Below the pieces are notes generated by a model. The model did no database searches, was not told where the DNA came from, and saw only the letters and a program-made list of their open reading frames with translations. Made by a program: the position numbers and the translations under genes. Positions 44,900-56,972 of a DNA stretch of 64,000 nt are shown one piece after another; the stretch's first letter is position 1; the number at the start of each line of letters is the position of its first letter. The stretch comes from Paralithodes platypus (taxonomy: Eukaryota > Arthropoda > Malacostraca > Decapoda > Lithodidae), in the NCBI GenBank assembly GCA_032716605.1, contig CM064501.1, positions 25,513,014 to 25,577,013 on the forward strand, read 5' to 3'.

Positions 44900-46800
44900 A
44901 ATGAAAGTGTGTGTGGGTAGAGATTAGCGTGGAAGGTGAGACAATTATTTTGGGAACCTATATATAGCACCCTGTCTTTGTCGAAATTTAGGCAAATTAT
45001 TATGGGAAGAAATCAGTAAGGCTTCTCAGAATAATAATGTTTGCATTTTAGGTGACTTTAATCTTCCAGGTATAGACTGGGTTCATCAAATAGCAATAAC
45101 GAATCCGAAGATTTTCTTGAAGTAGTACTAGACAACTTCTCTTTCAATTTGTAAATTCGCCAACTAGAGGATATAATATTCTTGACCTAGTTCTTAGCAA
45201 CAGTGAAAATTGGATAACAAATTTAGAAGTGGGCGACCAGCTAGGGAACAGTGACCATAAATCAATATATTTATCTATAGAATTAAATCATAAACCAAAG
45301 GAAAATAAGGTTCTTATCCCTGATTTTAGAAAAGCCAATTTTAGGGGATTAAAACGATCACTCAGAATTAAAGGGGAGGCAGGAGATTTAGATCAAGTAA
45401 GCCGATTAGTTCCAGCAAACCGAGAGGTCAAGGCCAGGTGGGTCACACAGCTGAGATTAGACAACCAACTGAAAATTTAAATAGATGTATAATCAGTTCA
45501 TCTCTGCCTTACAGAGCGAACAAGATAAATATACCAAAAAGAAAATTTAGATCACATACAAACCAACCAAAATGGATGACAAATAAATTAGTAGATCTTA
45601 TAGGGTAGAAAGAGAGGTGTATACAGAAAAATACAGAAAGGCGAAATCCACCTTTATAGGATATCACCATAACTTGTCGAGGCAGGTAAAGAAGGAAATT
45701 AGGAAGGAAAAAAGAAACTACGAAATCAAGGTAGCAAATGAATCTAAAAACAACCCTAAAGCATTGTATCAATTGTATAAATCTAAGGTAAAGGATCAGG
45801 CCTCTTAAGAATGTGATAGGTGAGATTACAGATGATGAGTTCGAAATATGCAATACTCTAAATAATCATTTCCTTTCTGTTTTTACAACGAAAATTTAGA
45901 TCAAGTTCCAGTAGTCAAGCAAGTTTTTAACGGTAGTATAGACGAAATATTAAGCACAGTTCAGGTCACTAGTTACGAAGTAATTAAGGAAATAGATAGA
46001 CTAAAACCCCAGAAATCTCCAGGTCCAAATGAGGCGTATGCTAGGGTATTAAAAGAATGCAAGGACGAATTAAGTTAACCATTAACTCACCTATTTAATA
46101 ATTCACTAGCTTTAGGCTTAGTTCCTGATACATGGAAGCTCGCAAATATAATTCCGATATTTAAAAAAGGTGATAAGTCCATAGCATCATATTACCGTCC
46201 TATTAGTCTCACATCAATTATAGGGAAATTGCTAGAATCAATTATTGCCAGGAAAATTAGAAATCACTTAGATATGTTCAAGTTAATAAATCCCTCTCAA
46301 CATGGTTTCACTCCAGGACGATACCTGACTGACAAATTTACTCAGTTTTTTCTCCGAGGTTTATGAAGCGGTAGATAACGACAAGTCATATGATATAGTT
46401 TACTTAGACTTCAGTAAGGCCTTTGATAAAGTTCCAAATGAAAGGCTGTTAAGGAAGATAGAAGGACATGGTATTGGGGGGATGCTACTCAAGTGGATTA
46501 AGTCATGGCTGATTGGTAGGAAACAGAGAGTTAGTATAAATGGTGTAAAATCGGACTGGGGATTAGTTAAAAGTGGGGTCCCCCAAGGCTCGTTTTTGGG
46601 GCCCCTTCTGTTCATTATCTACATAAATGATCTTAACTCGGGCATAAAGAGTAGGATCCGTAAATTTGCTGATGATACTAAAATAGGTAGGATAATAGAG
46701 GCAGCTAGCGACAGGGAATGTCTTCAAAATGATTCCGATCACTTGAACGAGTGGTCCATAAATTGGCATATGAGTTTCAAATACATACCCACTGTAAGTA
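44900..46800 (+). mobile_element. Decayed CR1 LINE, cut by piggyBac B
   Basis: Endonuclease traces begin near 44940 and include GDFNLP-like and NSDHKSIYLSIEL blocks (45229-45480). RT pieces follow: KSPGPNEAYARVL, YRPISLTSIIGKLLES, QHGFTPGR and, at 46482 onward, SGVPQGSFLGPLLF and KFADDTK. The order and FADDTK box match the CR1 at 5899-9483 but the copy has many frameshifts. Recognisable CR1 sequence stops near 46779, just before the TTAA of piggyBac B. Confidence 0.8.
46482..46780 (+). pseudogene. CR1 reverse transcriptase fragment
   Basis: The clearest open piece of the decayed CR1: palm region with WLIGRKQRVSINGV, GVPQGSFLGPLLFIIYIND and the FADDTK catalytic box. The frame continues past 46801 into piggyBac B as an artefactual fusion. 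Confidence 0.8.
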
Positions 46801-47032
46801 TTAACCGTCGGGAGGTGCTGGTATGTACTCTTAAGATTCTCCCCCGGCGCAATGGGCGGGTAAGACTCTTAAGAGCAGAGTCTTTGAACGCGTACCAAAA
46901 CCGCGCGTTTATAGCCAGGCGGCTGAAAATTGGTGTGGGTATAGTACTACATGTCAACTCTCGACACCACCCCGCCAAACGCTCGCCCCGCACTCGTGCA
47001 AGCACCACCGCGCCAGTAACCACGCACTAGTC

Positions 47033-49960
47033 ATGGAGCCCACACGTCCCTCACGCTCGCTCCCTGATGACCCAACAAGCCCTCCTTCTGGTGGTGTTAG
47101 CCGCCGTGGAAGGCAGAGGGTGGCTGCTAAAGACCCTAGCTACCAGTACGACACGCCCTACAGCTCGGAGGACGAAACACCTGCACCAAAAGCACGAAAA
47201 ACACGTGCAAGCACGAGAAAGGTACAGAGGTCATTGGTGTTTCGGGACACTGCCACCACGACCCAGGCCACTACAACAACCACTACCACCACCACTGCCA
47301 CCACTGCCACCCCTGCCACCCCTGCCACCGGTACCAGCGACGCAGGAGGCCGCCCTAGGGCTGCAGAACCTGCGGGGGCAGGAAAAATTAAAGGCACGGG
47401 CGTAGGGAAGAGAACCCGTACGCCAGCCACAGTGCCCCTACCACCACCACCACCACCACCAGCCGCCCTGGCCCCTGCCCGCTGCCCCTCCCCCCCCTGC
47501 CACCCCTGCCACCCCTGCCACCGGTACCAGCGACGCAGGAGGCCGCCCTAGGGCTGCAGAACCTGCGGGGGCAGGAACAATTAAAGGCACGGGCGTAGGG
47601 AAGAGAACCCGTACGCCAGCCACAGTGCCCCTACCACCACCACCACCACCACCACCACCAGCCGCGCCTGCCCCTGCCGCCCCTGCTGCCCCTGCCGCCC
47701 CTGCTGCCCCTGCCGCCCCTGCCCAAGGAACAGGGAAGGGGAAGGGGAAAGGGAGAGGGAAAGCGACTGGGAAAGCGACTGCTGGCCCTGGTGTCCCTGC
47801 CGGCCCTGCTGCCCTGCTGCGCCCCTGCTGCCCCTGCCGCCCCTGCTGCCTCCTGCCGCCCATGCCGCCCCTGCCCAAGGAACAGAGAGAAGGGCGACAG
47901 GCACCACCATCATCTTGCCATCAAGGCCACGCACCACTACTGCCCCTGCCGCCGCCCCTGCCGCCGCCCCTGCCACCGCGTCTGCTGTCCCTGTCCATAA
48001 GACTCCCGCACGTGCAAAAGTGACCCGGAAAACTCTGACACCATCAAAGTATGCTGCCCTGCTGTTTGATGGTGATTCGCAGGACATTGGCATCCCAGGA
48101 TTCGACGACGAAGCCCTAGCACGGGACCAAGGGTGGGGGGATTTGGGAGTGGACAGTGGGAGTGAGTCCGACGTCGGTGACGAAAATGAGGAAGGGCATC
48201 GTCTGTCAAGTGAAGAGGAGGGTGATGATGATGAAGTGCTGTATCGCGACCATGGAAGCGATATTTCAGACGATGAAGCAGACGCAGACGACATTCCGAT
48301 CCCTGAGCTGCCTTCGTTTGATTGGTCTGACGGGGTAAATTTTGTACCTGACGTGCCCCAGTTCAATCCTGGGATGTCAGGAACAACTGACGACTGGCCC
48401 TGTGACGATCAAGCGAACGAAAGCGACTTCTTCCTCGCTTTTTTCGACATGGAGGTAATGACGTACATCGTTGCCCAAACTAACGCCTACTATAGGTGGG
48501 TGTTTGGCAGATTGGACGTCCTTTCTCCAAAAGCGAGAATACGAGGCTGGGTGGATACGACTGTGGAAGAATTTATGACGTTCTTTGCCTTGTTGTTCCT
48601 CATGCCTCTGATCAAGAAGCATGTGTTGCAACACTATTGGAAGCTCGACCCTCTCATCGCCACCCCAACTTTCAATAAGTTCATGACTCGTGACAGATTT
48701 TTGTTGCTGCTAAGATTTATGCACTTTGCAGACAACGAAAATCCTAACAGGATTGACAGGATATGGAAAGTTCGGGATGTGTTCACCATGTTGTTGGAGA
48801 GGTATAGGAAATACTTTTACCCCTTCCTCAATTTGGTGATTGATGAGTCGCTCGTGCTCTTCAAAGGACGTCTTGTTTTCAAGCAGTATATCCCCTTGAA
48901 AAGGCATAGGTTCGGAATCAAGCTCTTCGTTTTGTGGGACTGCGAAACTGGAATAGTGCTTGACATGATCGTGTACACAGGCACTGACATTGACATACCG
49001 AAAGCCGCTGCCAATGACCCCATGGGCATGTCAGGTGCCATCGTCAGGAAAATGTTGGCACCTTACCTGGGCAATGGCCACATCATCTACACTGACAACT
49101 GGTATACTTCTCCTGCTCTCTGCCAGTTTCTTCATGACAACCAAACGGGGTCATGTGGGACTGTCAGAAAGACAAGAAAGTTTATGCCAAAGTTCACAGG
49201 TAATGTCATTCCTCTCACAGATGCCTCCTCCAGTGACACACCTTCAGAAGACGACCTGGCCCAGGAACACCGCGAGAGGCATGTGCGAAGAAGGCGACGA
49301 AAGGGGCAGAAATACAAGCAGCTCGAGAAGTGTGGGTAAGTGATAGCCCTGAAGTAGAAGGATAAGCGAGACGTCCACCTGCTTTCCACCGTCCACCCAG
49401 GTGCCCAGGTGGATTCTGGCAAAATCCACTAACGAACCAGGAAGACAATCTACAAGCCCGACATGGTAGTGGACTATACTAAGAACATGCGCCTGGTGGA
49501 CAAGTCTGACTGTCAGCTGTCAGGCGTTGAGTGTCTGAGGAAGACTGTGAAGTGGTATCACAAGCTCTTCCTCCACCTAGTTGATATAACGATGCTGAAC
49601 GCCTACAACTTGTGGTTGGTGAAAAAGGATATGGCCCCAAACCAGAAGCTGAAATTCCGGGAGTTCGTCTACAACGTCTCATACCAACTCCTGGAGAAGT
49701 ATGGCACCACCACTCACAGACGTACGGCATGGCGTGGGGATCACGTTCCTGACCGCATCCAGCTGGGTGTCGAAAGACACTACCCCATCAACACTGAGAT
49801 GCTTGGCACTCGTCACAGGCAGGCGCAGTGCACCGTCTGCAGCTCCGGTGTCAGGAAACCCCATGTCATCAAAAGAGTCACCTCAATGTGCGCCGAGTGC
49901 AAAGTTCCACTCTGCCTGGGTGACTGCTTCAGGGACTACCACACCTTCAAGAATTATTGA
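47033..49960 (+). pseudogene. piggyBac transposase B, broken at N-terminus and late
   Basis: The ATG at 47033 begins a frame stopped at 47551 because of a 193-bp tandem duplication. The main frame 47915-49339 (474 codons) is intact through the acidic region and most of the catalytic domain, with VIDESLVLFKGR (first Asp) and IYTDNWYTSPAL (second Asp). Stops at 49337, 49355 and 49430 precede VDYTKNMRLVDKSDC (third Asp), which is open again at 49463-49960 with the Cys-rich tail CTVCSSGVRKPHV and CAECKVPLCLGDC. The domain layout is that of DDE_Tnp_1_7 transposases, which cut and paste at TTAA. The breaks rule out a full-length product. Confidence 0.9.
47327..47660 (+). repeat. 193-bp tandem duplication in transposase B
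   Basis: The segment starting ACCGGTACCAGCGACG at 47327 recurs at 47520, including the stretch through CAGTGCCCCTACCACC. Period 193 is one more than a multiple of three, so it shifts the frame. Copy A has this segment once. Confidence 0.85.
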
Positions 49961-50304
49961 GTGTCGCCCTGCCCTGCCCTGCCCTGGACTCGCCCCGTGC
50001 CCTGCCCTGGACTCGCCCCCTGCCCCGCCCTGTCCTGGACTCGCGCCCTACCTTACCTGACCTGACCTAATTGATCACGCTACCTCATAATGTAACATAT
50101 ATATTATATAATGTATAAGTTCCAAAGATGTCCCTGTGATATAGCTTTTACATTATATAATTGTATGTTTCATTATTTAGTTTATAAGTTTCAAAGACTT
50201 ACATGAAATATGCCTTATTTTTTTAGTATATCAATATATATGTTTGTTATTAGCCAAAGTAATGTGTATATCATTATTTTCTTACCTCAAATGAATTGTA
50301 CAAA

Positions 50305-50324
50305 AATAAATATGTTTCAATAAA
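50305..50324 (+). terminator. Polyadenylation signals of transposase B
   Basis: AATAAA at 50305-50310 and 50319-50324, about 350 bases after the transposase stop, conserved with copy A. Confidence 0.5.
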
Positions 50325-50518
50325 TCCTGTCAAACCTACTAAGATAATAAAAAAAAACAATAAAAAAAACAAAAAAAAACAAGGTCATGTCATTGTATTC
50401 TTACAATATGATATATTCTATGAATATTTCATATTGTTTGAATACAATGGCATGATCTTGTAAAAAAAAAAATGTATCAAAAATTGTCTAAACAATATAA
50501 AACCTTCCCCATAACCCC

Positions 50519-50594
50519 CTCCTGGATTCGATCACACAACCCTACCACACTTTGAGTTTTCCAGTCCGTGACCTTACCAACCATGCCACAGGAG
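50519..50594 (-). repeat. tRNA-like module in piggyBac B
   Basis: The same ~76-nt module as in copy A (34957-35032), with box A-like TGGCATGGTTGGTAAGG, box B-like GGATCGAATCC altered to GTGATCGAATCC, and closing CTCCTG/CAGGAG. Confidence 0.5.
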
Positions 50595-52509
50595 CTCATA
50601 CCAAATATCACTCATAACTTCGTGTCTACAATCGAAATGACAATATACAAACAAAAATGAATTATCCCACCAATTTACGTTTGTAAATTGATGGGATTAT
50701 CAATTATATCATGCCGAGGTTAATAAAAGTTTGTCTCTGTCAAGAATTAGTAATTATATAACTTTATTCTGTCAAAAATTGCCCAAACACTCAGCAACAC
50801 TCATTTTCACACGGTCAAGCGGTGACCCTAGCCGCTCCTTTATGCCCCAGCTACACCAGCAACAGCAGCTCTGTCTGGGAACAAAATTTGTATAAATACA
50901 ATAATGGATAAAATACTCTTCACAAATACATTTGTATTGTATAATATTGTAAATAAAAAAGAATAATAACTGTGTGGGTGTCGAAAATTGCTCAACCAGC
51001 TTTCTTATGTCTCGCCTACACGCGTATATTGGATTATACATAGTCATGACTGTCATACAAATAATTGCAGTAGGTCTCGAATATACATTTAGATTGCATA
51101 TTACTTGGAAATAAATAAGTAAACGTTTCTCTGGTGGCAATCTACCCTTTCGCAAGTGTAAGGAGACACCATTCTATATTTAGCCCTTTATCTTCAAAAT
51201 GCAATCTGCCTGTGTTTACTCACCACCTTCGCTGGTGGTCTATAATATAGTACTTTATTTACAGTCAATGGCCTACATGTTTCTGTGGTACTTCACATGT
51301 GTCTAAAATGCAATGTCTGCTTGCATAAAAATGCAATTCTGAAGTCCATTTATACGTACGACATACGCATGTCTCAGTTTCTATCTCTCTCTCTCCATTC
51401 CTGACTCATGTTATTGTAGACCTGTTGGTGGCAACGAACACCAGACATCTGGTAGACATAAGGTTCAAAATACCAAGACATCAATACGCCTCGGGCGCCT
51501 CCACAATTATCACAAAGCTGGTTATCTATCTAGAGATCTGCCTGACTTCCATCTCTCCACGACTCACTCACTCACTCACTGCACCCCTGCATGCCTCCCT
51601 CCCACCCACCCACCCCCAACCCACCCTTTCAGGCTTCCGTCTGCTAGAAACACATTCACAATTTGCGTAAATATCGCATCAATTGGGCTATATGCGGTAT
51701 ATTTCTTGTTATATGGGACGCCTACATACGTACACATTTTTATTATAGCATGACAGTGCTCTAAATACAAGATTTACGTGATATTTATAGCGTAACACAC
51801 CCTCTCCCCCTTTCATTCCCAGCACAACTCACTCACACCTTGGTTCACGCATAGAAACTCATTGATAATGTGCGTAAATATCGCATGAATTGGTCTATAT
51901 GCGGTATATATTTTGATATATGGCACGTATACATACGTACAAGTCTGTATTATAGCATGACAGTGCTCTACGTACAAGATATACGTGATATGTATGGCGT
52001 AAACCACACTCTCAGCTCATAAATTTCCGCCAAACCTCCAACACATCTTCATTCCCGCCTAAAAATTATCTTATAATTCCCTTATATATTGCAATTTTTG
52101 GTCACTATGAGGCATATTCATTGTTATATGGGTGGCCTACACACGTATACATACTCTACATAGCCTAAAAGGGCTGAAAAAAGGAAATATACGTGATAAT
52201 ACGCGGTAACCCACCCCCTCCTCCCTCTCCTTCTATCCCCTGGGCGCGTGAAAATTCGGCAGGGAAATCTCGCCGCTCGATGACAATATAGCCGCGCGGT
52301 GCCATTCGCTCCACATTTTTCAACTACGGACCGTTCCCCCACCCTCCCCAGACATTTTTTGGGGGTCAAATATATATGGGCCGATGCACGCAAACATTCC
52401 CTACACGATGATGTACTTTTTATCGAAATTGGCAATAGGTCCCAAAATCATCATAGGTGCGCACAGTCTTACCCTGTAGAAAACCCCCTGTGCACCGCGG
52501 AGAGGTTAA

Positions 52510-52656
52510 AGAGACTTTACCTTAATACAAGTACTAAATTAATAAAAGTACTTATCCATACTGAACACCCTTAAACTAAAGTTCAGTCTTTGTGTTCAAC
52601 CTAAAGGTCACCCTCTAGACTCCTTCGGGGCCAAATCTTTAACTAAGCTAGTTCCA
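52510..52656 (-). other. Possible 3' remnant of the gypsy element
   Basis: Between piggyBac B and the end of the gypsy integrase. On the minus strand TGTTACAACCC near 52680 could be an LTR start, but no second copy exists in the window to test it. Confidence 0.3.
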
Positions 52657-53202
52657 CTAGTCTCTCCAAACTTTGGGTTGTAACAATAGGTACTGGCGGA
52701 AGGTTAGGAGACCCCGTGTTGTCCTTATCACGGGGTATAGTGGTTGTTGCTGGGGGTCAGGAGTCAGGTTTGCCTCTGCTGGTGGCGGTAATATGGTATC
52801 ACGATGAAGGGGTGAATATCTCCTCACGAATCTGTTTCTGTAGGTTCTGAACTCCCCGTGGTAATTTATAATGACTTGGAAGGGGTTGGGTATTTTTTCG
52901 ATTGAATATGGGCCCACATATCGTGGGCCAAGTTTGTTAATGACAGGTAACTTGGCGACCATGACAGTGTCACCAATAGCAAAGGGGTTTTGGGGGGTGG
53001 AGACCTCGGTTGTGATGTTTTGACAGGTTTGTGCAGTGTGGAGGGTATTTTTCAATTGTTGGAGGGGATCTATGGTATGTTGGGTGGTCGGGGAAGTTGC
53101 AAGATGTCGGAATAGTAGCAGTAAGGGCGCCACTCCGTAGACGCGTTCGTGGGGAGAGATTCCATCTTCTCGGGGGCAAGAGTTTAAGCCCCACTGAATC
53201 AT
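52657..53202 (-). pseudogene. Gypsy integrase C-terminal part
   Basis: 181 residues following the core: GLNSCPREDGISPHERVYG, then LGPRYVGPYSIEKIPNPFQV, the GPF/Y-like module common in Ty3/gypsy integrases, and a tail RPTRGLLTFRQYLLL-like. It is separated from the core at 53230-53775 by a premature TAA (53230). Confidence 0.75.
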
Positions 53203-53229
53203 TTTTACTTGGCTGGGCCAGTCAGTTGT

Positions 53230-53971
53230 TTATAACTCGATCATTTTTGTTCTTAGCTGATTGTTAATGGATTGGTGGCTCTGTTCACAGATGGCGTTCC
53301 CTTGGGGCCAATAAGGGGAAGAGTGTTTCACCTTGATTCTACATTTGGAGGTGAATGCCTTCCATATTTGTCCTGTGAATTCTGGGGCGTTGTCGGACAG
53401 CAGTGCTAAGGGCAGCCCGAACACAGGAAAATTATCGACGGCTTGTAACTCGGCCACTGTTATTGCAGAATGGTCTTTGCTCGGGCAGGCGATCAAGAAC
53501 TTTGAGTAAATGTCCACGAAAGTAACGATGAAACGTTTTCCGTGACTGGGTGGAAAAGGTCCCATGACATCTAACGAATGCACTTGCCATGGTTTATAGG
53601 CAGAGATGGTTCCGGCTGGCCCTGGGGTCTTGCATCTATCTTTACCCATGGCGCAGGATTTGCAGGACTCGGTTACCCTTTTTGCAATATATACCTGAAG
53701 GATTAACCGTCCAATATTGAGTATGGAACACCTGAAGCATCTTCTTTTGTCCCAATTGGAAACCATTTCCATCATGGATGGAGATCATGTATTCTTGGGC
53801 AATGGCGGGTTCCACAATAATATGTCCGGACTCTGTGGTTAAATGATCTCCCCATCGACAAATATGTTGGAATATGTGGTGAGGGATCCACTTGTGTTTT
53901 ATTTTCTTACCCCAGAGTTGCAACAGGGTGGGTTCTGGTAGTGAGGACTCCCGTCTGTGCAGATGAGTCAT
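53230..53971 (-). pseudogene. Gypsy integrase zinc-binding and core
   Basis: The frame 53642-53971 holds the degraded N-terminal zinc region (MISIHDGNGFQLGQKKML), and after a frameshift 53230-53775 reads CKSCAMGKDRCK, then the catalytic triad: DVMGPFPPSHG (Asp), LLSDNAPEFTG (Asp) and PQGNAICEQSHQSINN (Glu). It would insert element cDNA into the genome. A frameshift at about 53700 and the early stop make it inactive. Confidence 0.85.
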
Positions 53972-54806
53972 GGTTAGTGGGTTGTAGTGCGGCTAGGTTG
54001 GTGGGTGGTGATTCGGGGACAGGTAAACGTGACAAAGCGTCCGCGTTTGTGTGTAACTTTCCGGGCCGATAATGTATTTCGAAGTCATATTCTTCTATGG
54101 TTTCTCTCCAGCATACCAAGAGGACAGAACTGGTTTTGCAACGTCTAAGCCATTGCAGGGACTGATGGTCTGTGATGACATCTAATTTGGCCCCGAACAC
54201 AAAAGATCGAAAGTGGTTCAGGGCCCAGATGACATCTAAACATTCGCGCTTGGTGGCTGCGTAGTTTTGCTGCGCAGCATTCAAGGTCGAACTGGCGTAT
54301 GCGATGACGTGCTTCTTTCTGTCTTGTACTTGGGCTAGCACTGCGCCAATGGCGTACAAAGAAACATCGGTATATAATTGGAAAGGTTGTTGGTAGTCTG
54401 GAAAAGCTACGGTCGGGGCTTGCACTAACTTCTCCTTCAAGGTCTTAAATGCTAAGTTGCGCTCGGCTGTCCATTCAAATGTGGTGTCATTATGGGTCAA
54501 TTGATGGAGGGGACGAGCAATTTTGGCGAATTTTGGGACAAATCGTCGGTAGTAGGTGGCTAGTCCTAGAAAAGACCTCATACCTTTCACTGTGGTGGGG
54601 GGCTGTTGATTAGCTATAGCGGAGAGTTGCTTAGGGTCCGGGGAGATGCCTTGTGCTGAAATGACATGTCCTAAGAATCCTACGGTGTTTCTAGCAATTT
54701 CGCACTTAGAAGGTTTCAATGTAAGCCCGGCGTCTCGGATGCGTTGTAATACCTGACGAAGCCTTTGGAGTTGTTCTGGCCAGATTTTTTTAATAAACGA
54801 TGACAT
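53907..54806 (-). pseudogene. Gypsy RT end and RNase H
   Basis: 299 residues starting just after the catalytic YLDD: LTLKPSKCEIARNTVGFLGH, RSFLGLATYYRRFV (RT thumb) and RNase H blocks FQLYTDVSLYAIGAVL, KRECLDVIWAL and ITDHQSLQW, ending with HYRPGKLHTNADALSRL. RNase H removes the RNA template. The YLDD box itself is read in the neighbouring frame at about 54796-54825 and is followed at once by a TAA and a run of A. Confidence 0.85.
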
Positions 54807-54910
54807 CGTCGAGGTAGGCCAGCCAGGTTTCCCAAGTAAGTCCTTTGAGCACGGACTCCATTAATCGGGAAAACGTTGCGGGACCATTGTATAATCCGAA
54901 GGGTAGCACG

Positions 54911-55630
54911 TTAAATTCGTAGAGATGTCCTCCACTGGTCGAAAATGCTGTCTTCTGTTGGTGTTATGGGAACTTGCCAATATCCGGCCTGTAAGTCTAG
55001 CGTGGTAAACCATTTGGAGCCATGTAGAGAATCGAGGGAATCATCAATCCTAGGCAATGGTGTTGCATCCTTGATTGTGGCGTCGTTGAGTCGTCGATAG
55101 TCCACGCAAAACCTGGTGGAGCCGTCTTTCTTCTTCACCAGAACGACTGGGGATGACCACGGACTGACGTAGGGGGTGGCGATACCGGCATCCAGCATTT
55201 CTTGCACTTGTTGGTCTTCCTCCTTTCGTTGAACAGGATTTTTCCGGCGGGAAGGCTGCCACAGAGGGGGTCCTGTGGTGTGAATGGAGTGCTTTTCTAT
55301 GGAGGTTCTGCCAATTTCGGTCGAGGTTTGTGCGAATACGTCATGGAACTCTAGGAGTTGTCTCATTTGCTGTTGTTGGTTTTTAGTTAATATCTCGGGG
55401 ATGTTTGGTAATATTGGAGAATGATGAGTTTCTTCTGGAATTGGGGCGATATCATCGAACGCTTCCAGGTCGCCTATGATAAGGCCTCGAGGTAAGCTTA
55501 TTTTCTCCACCGAGATGTTGGCAATGAGGATGGCATTGTTTCGGGAGGAGAGGATGGCAGGCTGGATGTTACACTGGTCGGGCCCATCGGAAATACCGGT
55601 GGGGGTCAATATCATGATAGGTTGCGGCAT
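54911..55630 (-). pseudogene. Gypsy reverse transcriptase N-terminal half
   Basis: 239 residues containing VSPWSSPVVLVKKKDGSTRF, CVDYRRLNDATIKDATPLPR and FTTLDLQAGYWQVPI, the fingers and first palm motif of Ty3/gypsy RT. The preceding part is linker from the protease. It shifts frame near 54915, before the palm motif B region (GLYNGPATF-like, in another frame). Confidence 0.85.
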
Positions 55631-56364
55631 GGGTCGGATTCTAACCTATTTTTGGTGTTGCGGGGGAATCTCAGTTTTCTCTTGGGTCATGGCGGGACTA
55701 ATTATGGTGGGTGGCGGCAAAGATTGAAAATGTTTTGTCTTGCAGGATACTTTACTGGGTTGGCAAGGAGGGGTATGATGCGTTTTTTTTTTTCTTTTCT
55801 TTAGTAGTGGCTGTTGGTTGACATTGCGGAAAAACATTTTGTGGTTGTCCTGCCTGTTGGGCATTGTAAATATTGGCTTCAGTAGCAATGGAATAGTTAG
55901 AGAAAGCGTCAGGAAGATCATTGTGGGCTTCAGTAGCAATGTTCACTACATGGGAAGTGATATCTGGGTCAGAAATTTGAAGAGACAGAGCTTCAGTAGC
56001 ATGGTTGTACCTGTATCCTTTACTGGGCGTACGGTCAGATTCGTTTGATCGTGTTTCATTCTGTTCGGAAGACCGGGTGATTTTTGGGCGGTCATATGTG
56101 GGTGAGGATTTCTTGCGACTGTGGTGGTGACAAGTGGGGGTAGTAAATGCAGGCTTGGAATTCGTGCAAGTTTGGGAGTTTACGTCCTTCTTCTGTTGTT
56201 TACTCTGTTCTGTGGGACTAATTTTTTTTTTTTTAAGAGGGAGTGGGGAAGTTGTGGTTTATTTTTATTTTTTTTTATTTTTTTTAATGGATCAGTCCTT
56301 GCCCGCAGTCCAATTGGGCTTGGAGTTTCTGGAGTAGATCCAATCCCAAATACCCGTCGTAGTG
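55631..56364 (-). other. Linker between gypsy protease and RT, low complexity
   Basis: Minus-strand frames are Lys/Pro/Thr/Gln-rich (for example KKRKKKTHHTPPCQPSK) with long A runs, and broken. Homopolymer T runs at about 55783-55798 and 56221-56285 on the plus strand may hide indels. Confidence 0.45.
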
Positions 56365-56667
56365 TCAGCATTCCGAATGGAACACCACAAAAGAATGGTA
56401 ACAGTTCGCATGTTCGAAAGGAGTGGTTACTTGGATGGGGAGGGTTTCTCCTCTGATGTGAAGAGGGGTATCACCTGCACTAATTAGGCTCGTGGTGGTA
56501 GGTTGAAGGTTGCCAAACCTTTTTTTGTGTTTTACATAGTATGAATTAAATAAACATGATCGATCAGCGCCAGTGTCGTTCAGTAAGCGTAGTGGAATGC
56601 CCTTGATCTTGGCTAGGTGATAGATGGGAGGTGGGCGCTCGCTTTTCAACTCCGCCGCCGAGGCCAT
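56365..56667 (-). pseudogene. Gypsy aspartic protease
   Basis: 100 residues with LLNDTGADRSCLFN, the catalytic D-T-G of retropepsins, in IPLRLLNDTGADRS. It lies upstream of RT, the normal Ty3/gypsy order, in contrast to the plus-strand element at 62717. It would cleave Gag-Pol. Confidence 0.8.
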
Positions 56668-56684
56668 GGTGGGCGGGGGAGAAC

Positions 56685-56972
56685 TTAAAAATCCGGGGAT
56701 TCTGTCTCTTCCTCGTCCTTTACTAGGTCGAGGTGGTCTTCCTCCGGGTAGGTCTGAAGGATGTCCTCTGCTTCCGTGGCTTCATTTATCTCCTCTTCAG
56801 GCAGTTCTTCTTCATTTGCGTAGATTCTGGGCTGGATGGCTCTGTTAGATTTGGCGGAGTCACGGATGAAATGGAGAGGGCACCGGGAATTACAGGCAGA
56901 AAAATCATATGGGTTGATTATAACTAGAAGGTGTGGTTTACCTGGTCGTTGATGTTGATTTCGGGGAAACAC
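56685..56972 (-). pseudogene. Upstream end of gypsy gag-pol
   Basis: 95 residues with CNSRCPLHF and a strongly acidic stretch (NEEELPEEEINEATEAED). Position before the protease suggests the gag/pol junction region. No complete zinc knuckle is visible; the gag and 5' LTR were not found upstream. Confidence 0.45.

Larger units (their letters stand above)
46801..52509 (+). mobile_element. piggyBac transposon B (5.7 kb)
   Basis: TTAA at 46801-46804 and 52506-52509. The 5' terminus is CCGTCGGGAGGTGCTGG with the CTCTTAAG subterminal motifs slightly changed, and the 3' terminus read inward is CCTCTCCGCGG. It matches copy A along its whole length, including the 2.4-kb 3' noncoding part. Left flank is CR1; right flank is the gypsy pol region, so the two flanks do not form one obvious pre-insertion sequence. 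Confidence 0.9.

Noticed and set aside
49334..49343. A splice donor-like GGTAAGT at the first stop of transposase B
   Set aside because: Copy A has GGAAACT there and reads through in frame, so two substitutions created the motif; no acceptor is evident.
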